Of a stretch of 50,000 nt of DNA, positions 35,536-44,037 are shown in pieces. The stretch covers positions 1 to 50,000 of the forward strand of contig JBIIVF010000003.1 in assembly GCA_044339595.1 (NCBI GenBank). The letters are read 5' to 3'. Source of the stretch: CAZTGZ01 sp044339595 (GTDB taxonomy: Bacteria > Bacteroidota > Bacteroidia > NS11-12g > UBA9320). The stretch's first letter is position 1; the number at the start of each line of letters is the position of its first letter. The position numbers and the translations under genes are program-made. The notes under the pieces were generated by a model. The model was not told the DNA's origin, did no database searches, and saw only the letters and a program-made list of their open reading frames with translations.

Positions 35536-36353
35536 TTTTTCAGGTTTTCGTGGAATGCGTTCAGTGCATCGCGAACACTGCCATGTTTTACCAATAAATT
35601 CTTGGCGCTCTCATAATCAAGACGGGTCTCATTGATGATCATTTTTGTGCCCCGGTCTATTAGTTTGGCATTCGTCAACTGCATGTCTACCATTTTATTT
35701 CCCTTCACTTTTCCGAGTTTTACCATCACGCCCGTGGTGATCATGTTTAGAACCATTTTTTGAGCGGTTCCTGACTTCATACGCGTGCTTCCGGTCACGA
35801 ATTCAGGTCCGACTTCAACTTCAATAGAAAAGTCTGCGAGCGACCCTAATTCGCTGTCTTTATTGCAGCTCAACGACCCGGTTTCAATGCCATGGGATTT
35901 ACACAAAGTCAATGCCCCTTTAACATAGGGAGTTTTGCCGGATGCGGAAATACCAAGAACAAAATCTTGCTCAGAAATATCGTGTGATACTAAATCTAAC
36001 CATCCTTGTATAACATCATCTTCGGCATTTTCAACCGCTTTTCTGATGGCTTGATCTCCACCTGCAATAATGCCCACAACCATACCTTGAGGAACACCAT
36101 ACGTGGGGGGACATTCACTGGCGTCTACAATTCCCAAACGACCACTGGTGCCTGAACCTATGTAGAATAAACGACCGCCTTTAGATAGCCTCACAAAAAT
36201 GGCTTCCGCCATCAAGGAAATATGTGAAAGTTCTAGTGCAACGCAAGCTGCAACTTTCTGGTCTTCAGCGTTGATCCCTTCTAATAGCTCATTCATGCTG
36301 AGCGTTTCAAGATTCTGATAATGCGAATCTCGTTCAGTCGATTGATTATTCAT
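35532..36353 (-). CDS. murQ: N-acetylmuramic acid 6-phosphate etherase
   Basis: MurQ cleaves the lactyl ether of MurNAc-6-phosphate to give GlcNAc-6-phosphate and D-lactate during peptidoglycan recycling. The SIS fold is seen: GGRLFYIGSGTSGRLGIVDASECPPTYG with the conserved glutamate of SEC, IAGGDQAIRKAVENAED and GISASGKTPYV. At 273 residues it is somewhat shorter than the E. coli enzyme (298) at the C-terminus, but the core is complete. It overlaps the HIT gene by four bases at the 3' end. No anmK or transporter is nearby. Confidence 0.94.
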   Translation of the reverse strand: MNNQSTERDSHYQNLETLSMNELLEGINAEDQKVAACVALELSHISLMAEAIFVRLSKGGRLFYIGSGTSGRLGIVDASECPPTYGVPQGMVVGIIAGGDQAIRKAVENAEDDVIQGWLDLVSHDISEQDFVLGISASGKTPYVKGALTLCKSHGIETGSLSCNKDSELGSLADFSIEVEVGPEFVTGSTRMKSGTAQKMVLNMITTGVMVKLGKVKGNKMVDMQLTNAKLIDRGTKMIINETRLDYESAKNLLVKHGSVRDALNAFHENLKN

Positions 36354-36610
36354 TTAGACAAATTTCGTTAAATACTTTTTTAATTCTAAGAGTTGTCGCG
36401 TTGTTTGTAATGTTTATTCTTCAATTCACCATTTCATGAGCATTGAGCATGCCTGATTTTGATAGACACAACTCTTTTAACTTCGGGTAAATTTTGGTCA
36501 AAATTAAAAAGTGTATTTCTTGGATGTTCAGGTTTCATAGGCTTCAATTGCAGCCAAAGAACTCCGTTGTCAGGCTTCAGATTATTTTTCGAAAGACAAT
36601 AAATGGGTTT

Positions 36611-36679
36611 ACCATTATTCCAAAATCCTTCCTTTTGTACCCAGTGTCTTTTAAGTCCCTTTATAGTTTAGTTAAAAGA
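36611..36679. repeat. Intergenic repeat, copy A
   Basis: About 66 bases align with 44038-44104 at roughly 80% identity by eye, in the same orientation, with one small gap. Shared blocks include CAAAATCCTTCCT and GTTTAGTTAA. Both copies lie between genes, so this looks like a dispersed repeat rather than coding homology. Confidence 0.5.
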
Positions 36680-36711
36680 GTACCACTTTTGTGGTAATGC
36701 TCTAAATATGA

Positions 36712-36870
36712 ACTACAAACGCCCTTCGCAAACGGGATAGAAGCGGCAGCGCGCGCAGCAGAAAGGCCATGTGGAACGTGGGTTGCCGGGCGGATGGGCA
36801 CAAAGCCTCGGCAGCACACCGTGGAACAAGCCTTTCTGCCAGCGCCTAAAGCGGATAGCCCGCATTTTGC
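36712..36870. ncRNA. GC-rich self-complementary intergenic element
   Basis: This segment is about 64% G+C by hand count for 36721-36840, against flanks near 35-43%. GCAGAAAGGC (36758-36767) is the exact reverse complement of GCCTTTCTGC (36830-36839), extended outward by GCGC/GCGC across a small internal loop. TGCCG/CGGCA (36784-36788 / 36809-36813) nests inside, and GCGG/CCGC (36851-36854 / 36860-36863) forms a further hairpin. GTGGAAC occurs twice inside the loop. Nested pairing suggests a structured RNA or a mobile repeat; transcription direction is undecided. Confidence 0.35.
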
Positions 36871-36892
36871 CCAAAGAAGAAATTTCAAAAAC

Positions 36893-36928
36893 AAAAAAGC
36901 CACCTCGCATTGAGATGGCTTTTTTTTA
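36893..36928 (-). terminator. pnp terminator
   Basis: On the minus strand GCCATCTC-AATGC-GAGGTGGC folds into an eight-pair stem (one G-U wobble) followed by a run of six T, 20 bases after the pnp stop. On the plus strand the wobble becomes a C-A mismatch, so the signal fits the minus strand (pnp) better, though a T-run exists on both sides. Confidence 0.75.
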
Positions 36929-36947
36929 GATTTATTGAGGATTATGA

Positions 36948-39218
36948 TTAATCTCTGCTGCGATGTCTATCGCCGCCACGGTCTCTGTCACCACCGCGAC
37001 TGTCTCTTCTGTCACCACCACGACTATCCCTTCTATCACCGCCTCTGCTATCTCTTCTGTCGCCGCCGCTTCTTTCGCGTCTTTCAGGTTCTACATAGCC
37101 TTCTGGTTTTTCGAGCAATGGCTTGCGTGATAAGCGGTATTTGCCGGTTTTCTTGTCAACCTCAAGCAATACAACTTGCAATTCATCTCCTTCCTGGAAT
37201 AGGCCTTCCATTGAATCGATGCGTTTGTAGTCAATTTCACTGATGTGCAATAGACCTTGTTTTCCGGGGAGGAATTCTACAAAGGCACCAAAATCCTGGA
37301 TACCTTTTACTACACCATCGTAAGTTTTTCCTTCTTCCGCTTCAGCGCATAATCCATCCACATAAGCTTTGGCCGCTGCCATGTCTTCCAAATTGGCAGA
37401 CATGATTTCAACCCATCCTTTGCCATCTACTTCTTCAATAGAAATGGTGGTATTGGTTTTGGCCTGAAGTTCTTGAATCACTTTTCCACCGGTACCGATT
37501 ACTGCCCCAATTTTGTCTTTTTCTATGGCAAATTTGATGATTCTTGGGGTATGAGGTTTATAGTCTTCGCGAGGATTTGCAAGGGTTTTCTCCATTTCAC
37601 CCAAAATATGCAATCTTCCGTTTTTTGCTTGTTCTAAAGCTTGTGAAAGCACTTCATACGATAATCCATTCACTTTAATATCCATCTGACAAGCGAGAAT
37701 TCCGTTGTGATTCCCGATTACTTTGAAATCCATATCTCCCAAATGATCTTCATCACCGAGGATATCTGACAGAATTGCGTATTTCCCGGTAGTTTCATCA
37801 GAAATCATTCCCATGGCAATACCTGAAACGCCGCTTTTCATTTGAATACCGGCATCCATCAAGGCCAATGAACCGGCACAAACGGTAGCCATACTTGAAG
37901 ATCCATTCGATTCAAGAATGTCTGAAACGATTCTGATGGTGTAAGACACATCATCAGGAAGCATTTTTTCAAGTCCGCGTTTGGCAAGGTTTCCGTGTCC
38001 AATTTCTCTTCTTCCTACCCCTCTATTCGGTCTTGCTTCACCCGTACTGAAAGCCGGGAAGTTGTAATGTAACAAAAATTTGCTGTGTCCGAATAGATTT
38101 GGACTGTCAAGCAATTGCTGATCTAATTTAGATCCAAGGGTTACGCTGGTAATTGATTGCGTTTCTCCGCGGGTAAATACGGCAGAACCGTGGGCTGATG
38201 GTAAATAATCTACCTCAGACCAAATCGGCCTGACTTCGTCAAGTGCGCGGCCATCCAAACGGGTTCTCGTTTCAAGAACCATATTGCGTACGGCAGTTTT
38301 TTTAGCGCTCTTGTAATATTTTTTGATCAATCCGGCCTTTTCAGATTCGAGTTCCGGGCCGAAAGACTCTACATAATCTTTCAATACTTTATCGAATGCT
38401 TCTGAGCGTTCGTTTTTAGCCGTGGTACCCACAGCGATATCATACAACTTCTGATATAAGTCGCTATGAACCTGTTTCTTTAGTTCTTCGTCATTGATTT
38501 CATGACTATAGGCTCTCGGTGCTTTTCTGCCTCCGGCCAATTCAGCTAAATCAAGCTGTGCCTGACAAATTGTTTTGATATGTTGATGTGCAAATTTCAA
38601 GGCTTCTACCATATCACTTTCTGATACTTCAGACATTTCACCTTCCACCATGTTCAAGTCATGGGCCGTACCACCTACGATAATATCGAGGTCAGAATTT
38701 TTCATTTCTTCTCTCGTCGGGTTGATCACAAACTGACCGTTGATGCGACCAACGCGCAATTCTGTTAAAGGTCCGTCAAAAGGAATATCTGAAAGAACCA
38801 CTGCAGCCGAAGCGGCCAATCCGGCCAAAGCATCCGGCAAAATATTGTCATCAGAACTCATCAAGGTGACAAGTACCTGAATCTCTGCATGATAATCTTC
38901 TGGGAAAAGTGGACGTAACGCGCGATCAATCAATCTTGAAATCAAGATTTCGTAATCAGAAGGACGTGCTTCTCTGCGCATAAAACTACCCGGGATTCTA
39001 CCCACTGCAGCAAATTTTTCTTGATAATCCACTGACAATGGAAGGAAATCGATGCCTTCACGGGCTTCCATATTGGAAACAACGGTGGCGAGCATCATGG
39101 TTTTTCCGATGGTTAGAACTACAGATCCGTGTGCTTGTTTGGCTAGTACGCCGGTTTCGAGAGTAATTACTTTGCCGTCTCCGAGGTCGATGGTTTTTCT
39201 AATAGGTTGAGGTTTCAT
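36948..39218 (-). CDS. pnp: Polyribonucleotide nucleotidyltransferase (PNPase)
   Basis: PNPase degrades RNA phosphorolytically from the 3' end and can add tails. The 756-residue protein has two RNase PH domains (about 1-230 and 320-550), a KH domain (IGAVIGTGGKVIQE near 572-585) and an S1 domain (YDGVVKGIQDFGAFVEFLPG near 640). The last 45 residues are an extra, disordered Arg/Gly/Asp tail built from GGDRRDSR repeats, seen as a near 24-base repeat at about 36960-37060. Such RGG-like tails probably bind RNA. It lies downstream of rpsO on the same strand, the classic rpsO-pnp order, separated by a terminator hairpin. Confidence 0.96.
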   Translation of the reverse strand: MKPQPIRKTIDLGDGKVITLETGVLAKQAHGSVVLTIGKTMMLATVVSNMEAREGIDFLPLSVDYQEKFAAVGRIPGSFMRREARPSDYEILISRLIDRALRPLFPEDYHAEIQVLVTLMSSDDNILPDALAGLAASAAVVLSDIPFDGPLTELRVGRINGQFVINPTREEMKNSDLDIIVGGTAHDLNMVEGEMSEVSESDMVEALKFAHQHIKTICQAQLDLAELAGGRKAPRAYSHEINDEELKKQVHSDLYQKLYDIAVGTTAKNERSEAFDKVLKDYVESFGPELESEKAGLIKKYYKSAKKTAVRNMVLETRTRLDGRALDEVRPIWSEVDYLPSAHGSAVFTRGETQSITSVTLGSKLDQQLLDSPNLFGHSKFLLHYNFPAFSTGEARPNRGVGRREIGHGNLAKRGLEKMLPDDVSYTIRIVSDILESNGSSSMATVCAGSLALMDAGIQMKSGVSGIAMGMISDETTGKYAILSDILGDEDHLGDMDFKVIGNHNGILACQMDIKVNGLSYEVLSQALEQAKNGRLHILGEMEKTLANPREDYKPHTPRIIKFAIEKDKIGAVIGTGGKVIQELQAKTNTTISIEEVDGKGWVEIMSANLEDMAAAKAYVDGLCAEAEEGKTYDGVVKGIQDFGAFVEFLPGKQGLLHISEIDYKRIDSMEGLFQEGDELQVVLLEVDKKTGKYRLSRKPLLEKPEGYVEPERRERSGGDRRDSRGGDRRDSRGGDRRDSRGGDRDRGGDRHRSRD

Positions 39219-39288
39219 TTTTTTATTTTATTTGTTTCTTGTAACGGCTGGTCGGGACTTTACAAAGAATGATATGAATGTAATATAA

Positions 39289-39326
39289 CACAAAAAGCCT
39301 TTAACAAATAGTAAAGGCTTTTTGTG
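39289..39326 (-). terminator. Hairpin terminator between rpsO and pnp
   Basis: Fifteen perfect pairs join CACAAAAAGCCTTTA (39289-39303) and TAAAGGCTTTTTGTG (39312-39326) around an eight-base loop. On the minus strand it starts 17 bases after the rpsO stop and its 3' arm is T-rich. It may be partial, allowing readthrough into pnp, or an RNase processing site as in other rpsO-pnp operons. Confidence 0.7.
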
Positions 39327-39343
39327 CAATGCTGTGCATGTAA

Positions 39344-39613
39344 TTATTTTCTGATGCCGAGTTTGGCAATGACGTTTCTGTAACGGAAAATGTCTTTTTT
39401 GGCGATGTAATTCAACAATGCACGACGCTTTCCTACCAACTTAATCAGGTTAAGTTCTGCAGAGTGGTCTTTTTTGTTTTCTCTCAAATGCTCGGTAAGA
39501 TGAGCGATTCTGTGAGTGAACATAGCTATCTGAGCTTCAGAAGAACCAGTGTTTTTTTCGTTGCCACCATGTTCTATGAATATTTGATTCTTTAATTCAG
39601 AGGATAAACGCAT
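39344..39613 (-). CDS. rpsO: 30S ribosomal protein S15
   Basis: An 89-residue primary 16S rRNA-binding protein of the small subunit platform. It has the typical IFIEHGGNEKNTGSSEAQIAMFTHRI opening region, TEHLRENKKDHS, and the conserved end LVGKRRALLNYIAKKD. Length is exactly the family's. It has a strong promoter 36 bases upstream and a hairpin downstream. Confidence 0.98.
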   Translation of the reverse strand: MRLSSELKNQIFIEHGGNEKNTGSSEAQIAMFTHRIAHLTEHLRENKKDHSAELNLIKLVGKRRALLNYIAKKDIFRYRNVIAKLGIRK

Positions 39614-39648
39614 TTGAGTATTCTTATCTTTAGATTTAATTCAGGGTG

Positions 39649-39679
39649 CAAAAATAGCTTTTAGTTGTATTATGTACAA
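39649..39679 (-). promoter_or_regulatory. Promoter of rpsO
   Basis: On the minus strand TTG (39679-39677) and TATTTTTG (39656-39649) are separated by 20 bases, a near-perfect Bacteroidota -33/-7 pair. Transcription would begin near 39642, leaving a leader of about 29 bases. Confidence 0.65.
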
Positions 39680-39718
39680 GTGGGGTGGTATTTTTTTTAC
39701 AACTTTCTGCAATGAAAG

Positions 39719-39736
39719 TCCCCTCTTGATAGGGGA
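39719..39736 (-). terminator. Small hairpin after the VWA-like gene
   Basis: On the minus strand TCCCCT and AGGGGA form a six-pair stem with loop ATCAAG, three bases after the stop at 39740. It is followed by CTTTC rather than a T-run, so its strength as terminator is uncertain. Confidence 0.35.
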
Positions 39737-39739
39737 GGA

Positions 39740-41839
39740 TCAATAACTACCCAGCCATTTTCTGACTCCCCATTCAACGGAAAGTAGCAGAACCATCAAA
39801 AAGAACAACCATTTTTGATGGATCAAGTCTTTAAAGGTCTGTTCTGTATAAATTACCGGTTTGGCCGAGGGCAGGGTCTTTAAAGCTTCTATCATGGCAT
39901 CGGTATCATCCGGTTTTAATACTTTTCCTCCTGTACTCGCGGCCATTTGTCTGAGCAAATTGTGATTGGCAACCGATTCAGTATATTCAAGTTGTAAAGG
40001 TTTCACTACCACATTGCCGGAAATGGTTTCTGATTTTCCGCTGATAAGTGTTTTTCCTAAATAGCGATACTTCCCGGGAGGCATGATGCCTGCATTTAAC
40101 CGATAGCCATCTCCTTGTGAAGAAAAGGTATAGGGATACACTTTGCCTGACTCGCTTTTTAACTCAAGACTCACTTCTTCACGGGTGGTCGCCTCATAAT
40201 TGTCATTGTACACTTCTGCCTGAAATGCCATCGGTTCATTTTCATTGAAGGATGGTTGCACCGGACTTAGCCTGAACTTTCGTTTATCGGTTTTGATGGC
40301 TAAATATTGAACGGTTTTTGCCATCAACTCTTTGCAGGCATTGTGATTGCTGATTTTTTCAAAATTACTTAGCCACCATTTCCAGAATCCTTCACCGGCA
40401 ATAAAACCACTGCGATACCCTTCATCGTCTTGCAAATACCACATCGCCTCTTTGCTGTTTACAACACCGATTTTTTGTGTAAACAAAGCCCGTTCAGGTT
40501 GAGGTATTTCATATTTGCCGAACGGACAAGAAAGCGGTGGGAACTGACTCACGGCCGTTCTGCTTTCTTCGCTCAATTCAAATAGACTAAATGAATTGTT
40601 TGCAGCAGCAGTGCTTTGATTAAAGCTGCCATTGTTTCCGCGAATGGCAGTGGTTCCAAACATTCCGTTAAAGAATGAAATATTGCTTTGTTTGCCCAAC
40701 ACATATAAAACCGGCGTTTTTTGAGCTTTTAAGGTTTCTGCAAACGTCTTGTGGGCGGCAGTAGAAAACCATTGGTGTAAAATCACCAAATCATATTTTT
40801 TACATTCGGCCGCAGAAGGAATTTCTCCTGTTTTTAAGATGAGTTCATAGTTCTCATTATCGGCCAATGATTGTTTAAAGGCGGATAGATCCGGATGCGG
40901 TGCCGGTGCCAAACAAAGGATTTTTTGTCTTCCATCAATCACTTCTATGAATAAATCCTTTTGATTGTTGGTATAAGTCTTTTCACCTGCCAACCGACTG
41001 ATGCGCACTTGATAACCTTGGGTACCTTTTTCTGATGCTTTAAACATGAAATTGAAAGTTTCACTAAATGGATTTCCCTCTATGCGTCCGGATTGTTCTT
41101 CCAACATTGCACCGTCTTTATAAATTTGAATCTTAAAGGCAGTGGATGGGCATTTTCTAGCGGTTACATCCACTACAACCGGAAAACTATTGCCCAAATA
41201 AGCAATGGTGTTAGTTCGGATGGTTGCAATCACGAAATCACTACGAACTGCAGTATCTCCATAAGCCAAAGAAAAGAAAGGTGCTTTCATTTCCCGGGCG
41301 GTATAATATGGGTTGCTTCCTTTATTGAAAATCCCGTCTGTTGCCATCACAATGGCTCCGAGGGGTCTTCCATCATATGCATTTCTAACTGTGTTTAAAA
41401 GTGCAGAAATATCGGTTTCTTTTTCTTTGAAGGTGGGATTTTCCGATGCATTTGCAGTGCTGCCGAAGGTGTAGGATACGACTTCAAACTGATCGGAAAG
41501 TTCGTTTTCTATATTACGATAAGAAGCGGTCAGCGTTTCTTTAATTTGCTGCGAATCTTTGGTCGAAACCATGCTCTCGCTGTTGTCGATGGCCAGCACC
41601 AGAAGCGGTTTTTCTGTTTCATTGCGGGTGTATAGTAACAGCGGTTCCAGCAGCATCAAGGCAATAAAGAATACCGCCAAGAACCGAAATCCGGCCAACA
41701 GATATTTTAACCAATGCTGTCCTTTTTCAGGATCAATGATTTGATTTCTGAAATAAAGTACCCCTGCATACACCAAAGCAAGGCCGATGCATAGCAGAAT
41801 GTACCACGTAGGATAGGAAGTAATGAAATTAGCCGACAT
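39740..41839 (-). CDS. Membrane-anchored VWA-like protein
   Basis: A 699-residue protein with two membrane segments at the N-terminus (about 10-30 and 48-70) and one at the C-terminus (about 675-692), leaving a large exposed middle. Residues 80-240 resemble a von Willebrand A domain: LAIDNSESM supplies the DxSxS metal site (D85, S87, S89) and IVMATDGIFN the later aspartate. The central part resembles the Bacteroidota BatA-like family with a glutamine-amidotransferase-like region, whose functions are poorly known. The ATG at 41839 is preceded by TACCTTTG six bases away; a longer reading from TTG at 41848 would start inside that promoter box. Confidence 0.7.
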   Translation of the reverse strand: MSANFITSYPTWYILLCIGLALVYAGVLYFRNQIIDPEKGQHWLKYLLAGFRFLAVFFIALMLLEPLLLYTRNETEKPLLVLAIDNSESMVSTKDSQQIKETLTASYRNIENELSDQFEVVSYTFGSTANASENPTFKEKETDISALLNTVRNAYDGRPLGAIVMATDGIFNKGSNPYYTAREMKAPFFSLAYGDTAVRSDFVIATIRTNTIAYLGNSFPVVVDVTARKCPSTAFKIQIYKDGAMLEEQSGRIEGNPFSETFNFMFKASEKGTQGYQVRISRLAGEKTYTNNQKDLFIEVIDGRQKILCLAPAPHPDLSAFKQSLADNENYELILKTGEIPSAAECKKYDLVILHQWFSTAAHKTFAETLKAQKTPVLYVLGKQSNISFFNGMFGTTAIRGNNGSFNQSTAAANNSFSLFELSEESRTAVSQFPPLSCPFGKYEIPQPERALFTQKIGVVNSKEAMWYLQDDEGYRSGFIAGEGFWKWWLSNFEKISNHNACKELMAKTVQYLAIKTDKRKFRLSPVQPSFNENEPMAFQAEVYNDNYEATTREEVSLELKSESGKVYPYTFSSQGDGYRLNAGIMPPGKYRYLGKTLISGKSETISGNVVVKPLQLEYTESVANHNLLRQMAASTGGKVLKPDDTDAMIEALKTLPSAKPVIYTEQTFKDLIHQKWLFFLMVLLLSVEWGVRKWLGSY

Positions 41840-41845
41840 GAACTG

Positions 41846-41853
41846 CAAAGGTA
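41846..41853 (-). promoter_or_regulatory. -7 box six bases before the VWA-like gene
   Basis: The minus strand reads TACCTTTG, then six bases, then ATG at 41839. It implies a leaderless or nearly leaderless message. No clear -33 TTG. Confidence 0.35.
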
Positions 41854-41977
41854 GCAGCTAAAGTTTAGGTTATGAATGCAGTTAAGTCAGAAAGGTGAAA
41901 TTTTTGTACCAAATGATGGGTTATTGAGATGAAATAGAATCTTGAGCCCTAGGTATTATGGCTCATGAATTTTGCCA

Positions 41978-42361
41978 TCATTCTTCCTCAAAAAACTCAA
42001 TCAGCGAAGCAAAGTAGCTATTATCCCAACCCTCTGCAAAATCGTTATAATCCTCATCCGGAATATTGGTATGTCTTAATTCTACGGATGTATGATTTTT
42101 TTCGGGATGAAGTATAATGGTGACAATGGACGGTTCTTCCTGGGTGTCGAAATACCATTGCTGAACGATTTTTTTATCGGGTTCGAATTCGAGGTTCTTG
42201 CCTACGATACTTCCCTCCCACATAGAGAATTCGGATCCGGGTTCTTTGCTCATTTCTGCTTCTTCCCCCGTCCAGAGTTGTATGGTGGGTGCAAAGGTAA
42301 GGGCAGCAAAGATCTCTCCAGGACGAGCATTCACCTTATAGTACTTTTTAAAATCTTTCAT
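41978..42361 (-). CDS. SRPBCC/START-like (AHSA1-type) protein
   Basis: A 127-residue cytosolic protein with the helix-grip pattern of AHSA1-like SRPBCC proteins: KKYYKVNARPGEIFAALTFAPTIQLWTGEEAEM opening, FSMWEGSIVGKNLEFEPDKKIVQQWYFD, and VTIILHPEKNHTSVELRHTNIPDE before the last helix. Such folds bind hydrophobic ligands or assist chaperones; the ligand is unknown. I chose the ATG at 42361, which begins the domain; an upstream ATG at 42424 would add 21 residues without support. It diverges from the ferredoxin reductase gene. Confidence 0.8.
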   Translation of the reverse strand: MKDFKKYYKVNARPGEIFAALTFAPTIQLWTGEEAEMSKEPGSEFSMWEGSIVGKNLEFEPDKKIVQQWYFDTQEEPSIVTIILHPEKNHTSVELRHTNIPDEDYNDFAEGWDNSYFASLIEFFEEE

Positions 42362-42466
42362 GATTAAAATTCTCAGAAAACAAAGTTGCACTATTTCTTG
42401 TATAGTTGAATAGGGTTCATCCAAAAAGAGAACGGCATCATATTTTAATTCGTCATTTCAATTTGA

Positions 42467-42499
42467 TTTGCACCTTCATTTTAATAAAACCTAATTTTG
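42467..42499 (+). promoter_or_regulatory. Promoter of the ferredoxin reductase gene
   Basis: TTTG (42467-42470) and TAATTTTG (42492-42499) are separated by 21 bases, an ideal Bacteroidota promoter. Its position means transcription starts near 42505, after the possible TTG start codon at 42497, so the true start is further downstream. Confidence 0.6.
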
Positions 42500-42517
42500 C
42501 CCACTGATTTGCATAAC

Positions 42518-43519
42518 GTGATAGAAACAGATATTATCATTATAGGTGCCGGACCGACCGGCTTATTCGCCGTTTTTGAAGCCGGACTTTTGAAGCTCAG
42601 ATGCCATTTGATTGATTCATTGGCTCAACCCGGCGGTCAATTGTCAGAAATATATCCCAAGAAACCCATTTACGATATACCGGGTTATCCTGCTATTCTT
42701 GCGGGTGAATTGATCGATAATCTCATGGCCCAAATTGCCCCTTTTAAGCCGGGGTTTACTTTGGGAGAAAGAGCAGAATCGATTACGAAAGATGCGGATG
42801 GAAAGTTTATTCTTACCACCAACAGAGGCACGGTACATAAAGCCCCAATTATTGCTATTGCCGGTGGTTTGGGTTGTTTCGAACCCCGAAAGCCCGAAAT
42901 TCCCACCCTCGAAGCATTCGAAGACACAGGAGTAGATTATATTATCCGAGATCCTGAGAAATATCGAAATAAAAAGGTGGTGATAGCCGGTGGAGGCGAC
43001 AGCGCTTTAGACTGGACTAATTTTTTGGCCGATGTTGCTTCAGAAGTTATATTGGTGCATCGAAGAACCCAGTTTAGAGGGGCATTGGATTCGGTAGAAA
43101 AAGTGATGCACCTGGCAGAAAGTGGTAAAATTAAATTGTTAACCAATGCTGAAGTTACTGAACTTCATGGAACTGATCATCTGTCAGAAGTAGTCATTCA
43201 AGTGAACGAAGTTCCGCAGCGTGAAACGGCCGATTATTACATTCCTCTATTTGGATTATCTCCTAAGTTAGGCCCGATGAGAGAATGGGGTCTGAATATC
43301 AACAAAGAGTCCATTGCGGTGGATACCTTTGATTACAGTACCAATATTCCCGGTATTTATGCCATTGGCGATATCAATGATTATCCGGGTAAATTGCGAC
43401 TGATTTTATGTGGTTTTCATGAAGCAACTTTGATGGTTCAAAGTGCCTATAAGCGCATTAATCCGGATAAAAATCTGGTTTTGAAATATACCACCGTGAG
43501 TGGCGTAAATGGATTCTAA
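42518..43519 (+). CDS. Type 2 ferredoxin--NADP(+) reductase
   Basis: A thioredoxin-reductase-like flavoenzyme of 333 residues that passes electrons between NADPH and ferredoxin. It has the FAD motif IIGAGPTGLFA (8-18), QPGGQLSEIYP, the NADP Rossmann motif VVIAGGGDSALDW, and lacks the CxxC of thioredoxin reductase, fitting the YumC-type enzyme. The start is not ATG: GTG at 42518 fits the family N-terminus and the promoter just upstream; TTG at 42509 or 42497 would add three or seven residues, the latter lying inside the -7 box. The ferredoxin gene follows at once. Confidence 0.88.
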   Translation: MIETDIIIIGAGPTGLFAVFEAGLLKLRCHLIDSLAQPGGQLSEIYPKKPIYDIPGYPAILAGELIDNLMAQIAPFKPGFTLGERAESITKDADGKFILTTNRGTVHKAPIIAIAGGLGCFEPRKPEIPTLEAFEDTGVDYIIRDPEKYRNKKVVIAGGGDSALDWTNFLADVASEVILVHRRTQFRGALDSVEKVMHLAESGKIKLLTNAEVTELHGTDHLSEVVIQVNEVPQRETADYYIPLFGLSPKLGPMREWGLNINKESIAVDTFDYSTNIPGIYAIGDINDYPGKLRLILCGFHEATLMVQSAYKRINPDKNLVLKYTTVSGVNGF

Positions 43520-43523
43520 TACT

Positions 43524-43871
43524 ATGGCTACAGACAATGCAATGATTACGATTTATGTGACGGATTTATTGGGCGATACGCATGAAATTATGGCCCCTAC
43601 CGACATGAATCTCAATCTGATGGAAGCCATTCGAATGAATGAACTGCCCATCAAAGCCATGTGCGGCGGCATGGCGATTTGCGCAACATGCAATGTGATT
43701 GTTTTGAGTGATCATCCGGTGCATGAAATGAATGAAAATGAAGAGGCCATGCTCGATGAAGCTTTTGTTCTGGATATCCCCAACAGCCGTTTGAGTTGTC
43801 AGATTCCTATTCGTTCTGAATTGGACGGTTTAAGAGTTCAATTGGGTAAACTTACTAGGACGGATGAGTAG
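43524..43871 (+). CDS. Adrenodoxin-type [2Fe-2S] ferredoxin
   Basis: A 115-residue electron carrier. Cysteines C47, C53, C56 and C92 are spaced C-x5-C-x2-C-x35-C, the adrenodoxin/ISC pattern, with CGGMAICATC around the first three. It should accept electrons from the reductase encoded just upstream. An earlier ATG at 43509 would overlap the reductase gene by 11 bases; the ATG at 43524, four bases after its stop, is preferred. Some members serve Fe-S cluster assembly, others P450s; no isc or P450 gene is nearby. Confidence 0.92.
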   Translation: MATDNAMITIYVTDLLGDTHEIMAPTDMNLNLMEAIRMNELPIKAMCGGMAICATCNVIVLSDHPVHEMNENEEAMLDEAFVLDIPNSRLSCQIPIRSELDGLRVQLGKLTRTDE

Positions 43872-43954
43872 GTAAAAGGGATTAGGGATTCGGTAAAAGG
43901 GGTTAGGTACTAGGGATTAGGTACTAGGTGTGAGGAACTAGGTAAAAAGTATTA
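43871..43954. repeat. Degenerate GGTA/ATTAGG/ACTAGG stutter repeat
   Basis: Directly after the ferredoxin stop, the plus strand repeats imperfect units such as GGTAAAAGGGATTAGG, GGTAAAAGGGGTTAGG and TTAGGTACTAGG several times over 84 bases, with almost no C. It is not coding. Similar stutters may occur elsewhere in the genome, which I cannot check. Confidence 0.6.
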
Positions 43955-44037
43955 GCGAAGAAAGAGCGAATCGAGAATGGGCAATCTGGGGTCACAGTTT
44001 GCTTCTAAGGATTCAAGTTAAAATTGAGGGACTTTTT

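Larger units (their letters stand above)
36354..36947. other. 600-base intergenic region between murQ and pnp
   Basis: No gene is supported here. It holds, in order, an AT-rich stretch, a repeat copy (36611-36679), a perfect TACCAC/GTGGTA hairpin (36681-36696), a GC-rich self-complementary element (36712-36870) and the pnp terminator (36893-36928). Short ORFs in the GC-rich part are treated as spurious. Confidence 0.5.

Noticed and set aside
36661..36910. ORFs of 65-80 codons in the GC-rich element
   Set aside because: They read through nested stems of an intergenic element and have no protein-like pattern beyond composition.
36935..37243. His/Cys-rich 102-codon ORF opposite the pnp tail
   Set aside because: It is the complementary reading of the Arg/Gly/Asp repeat; its histidines come from complementary codons.
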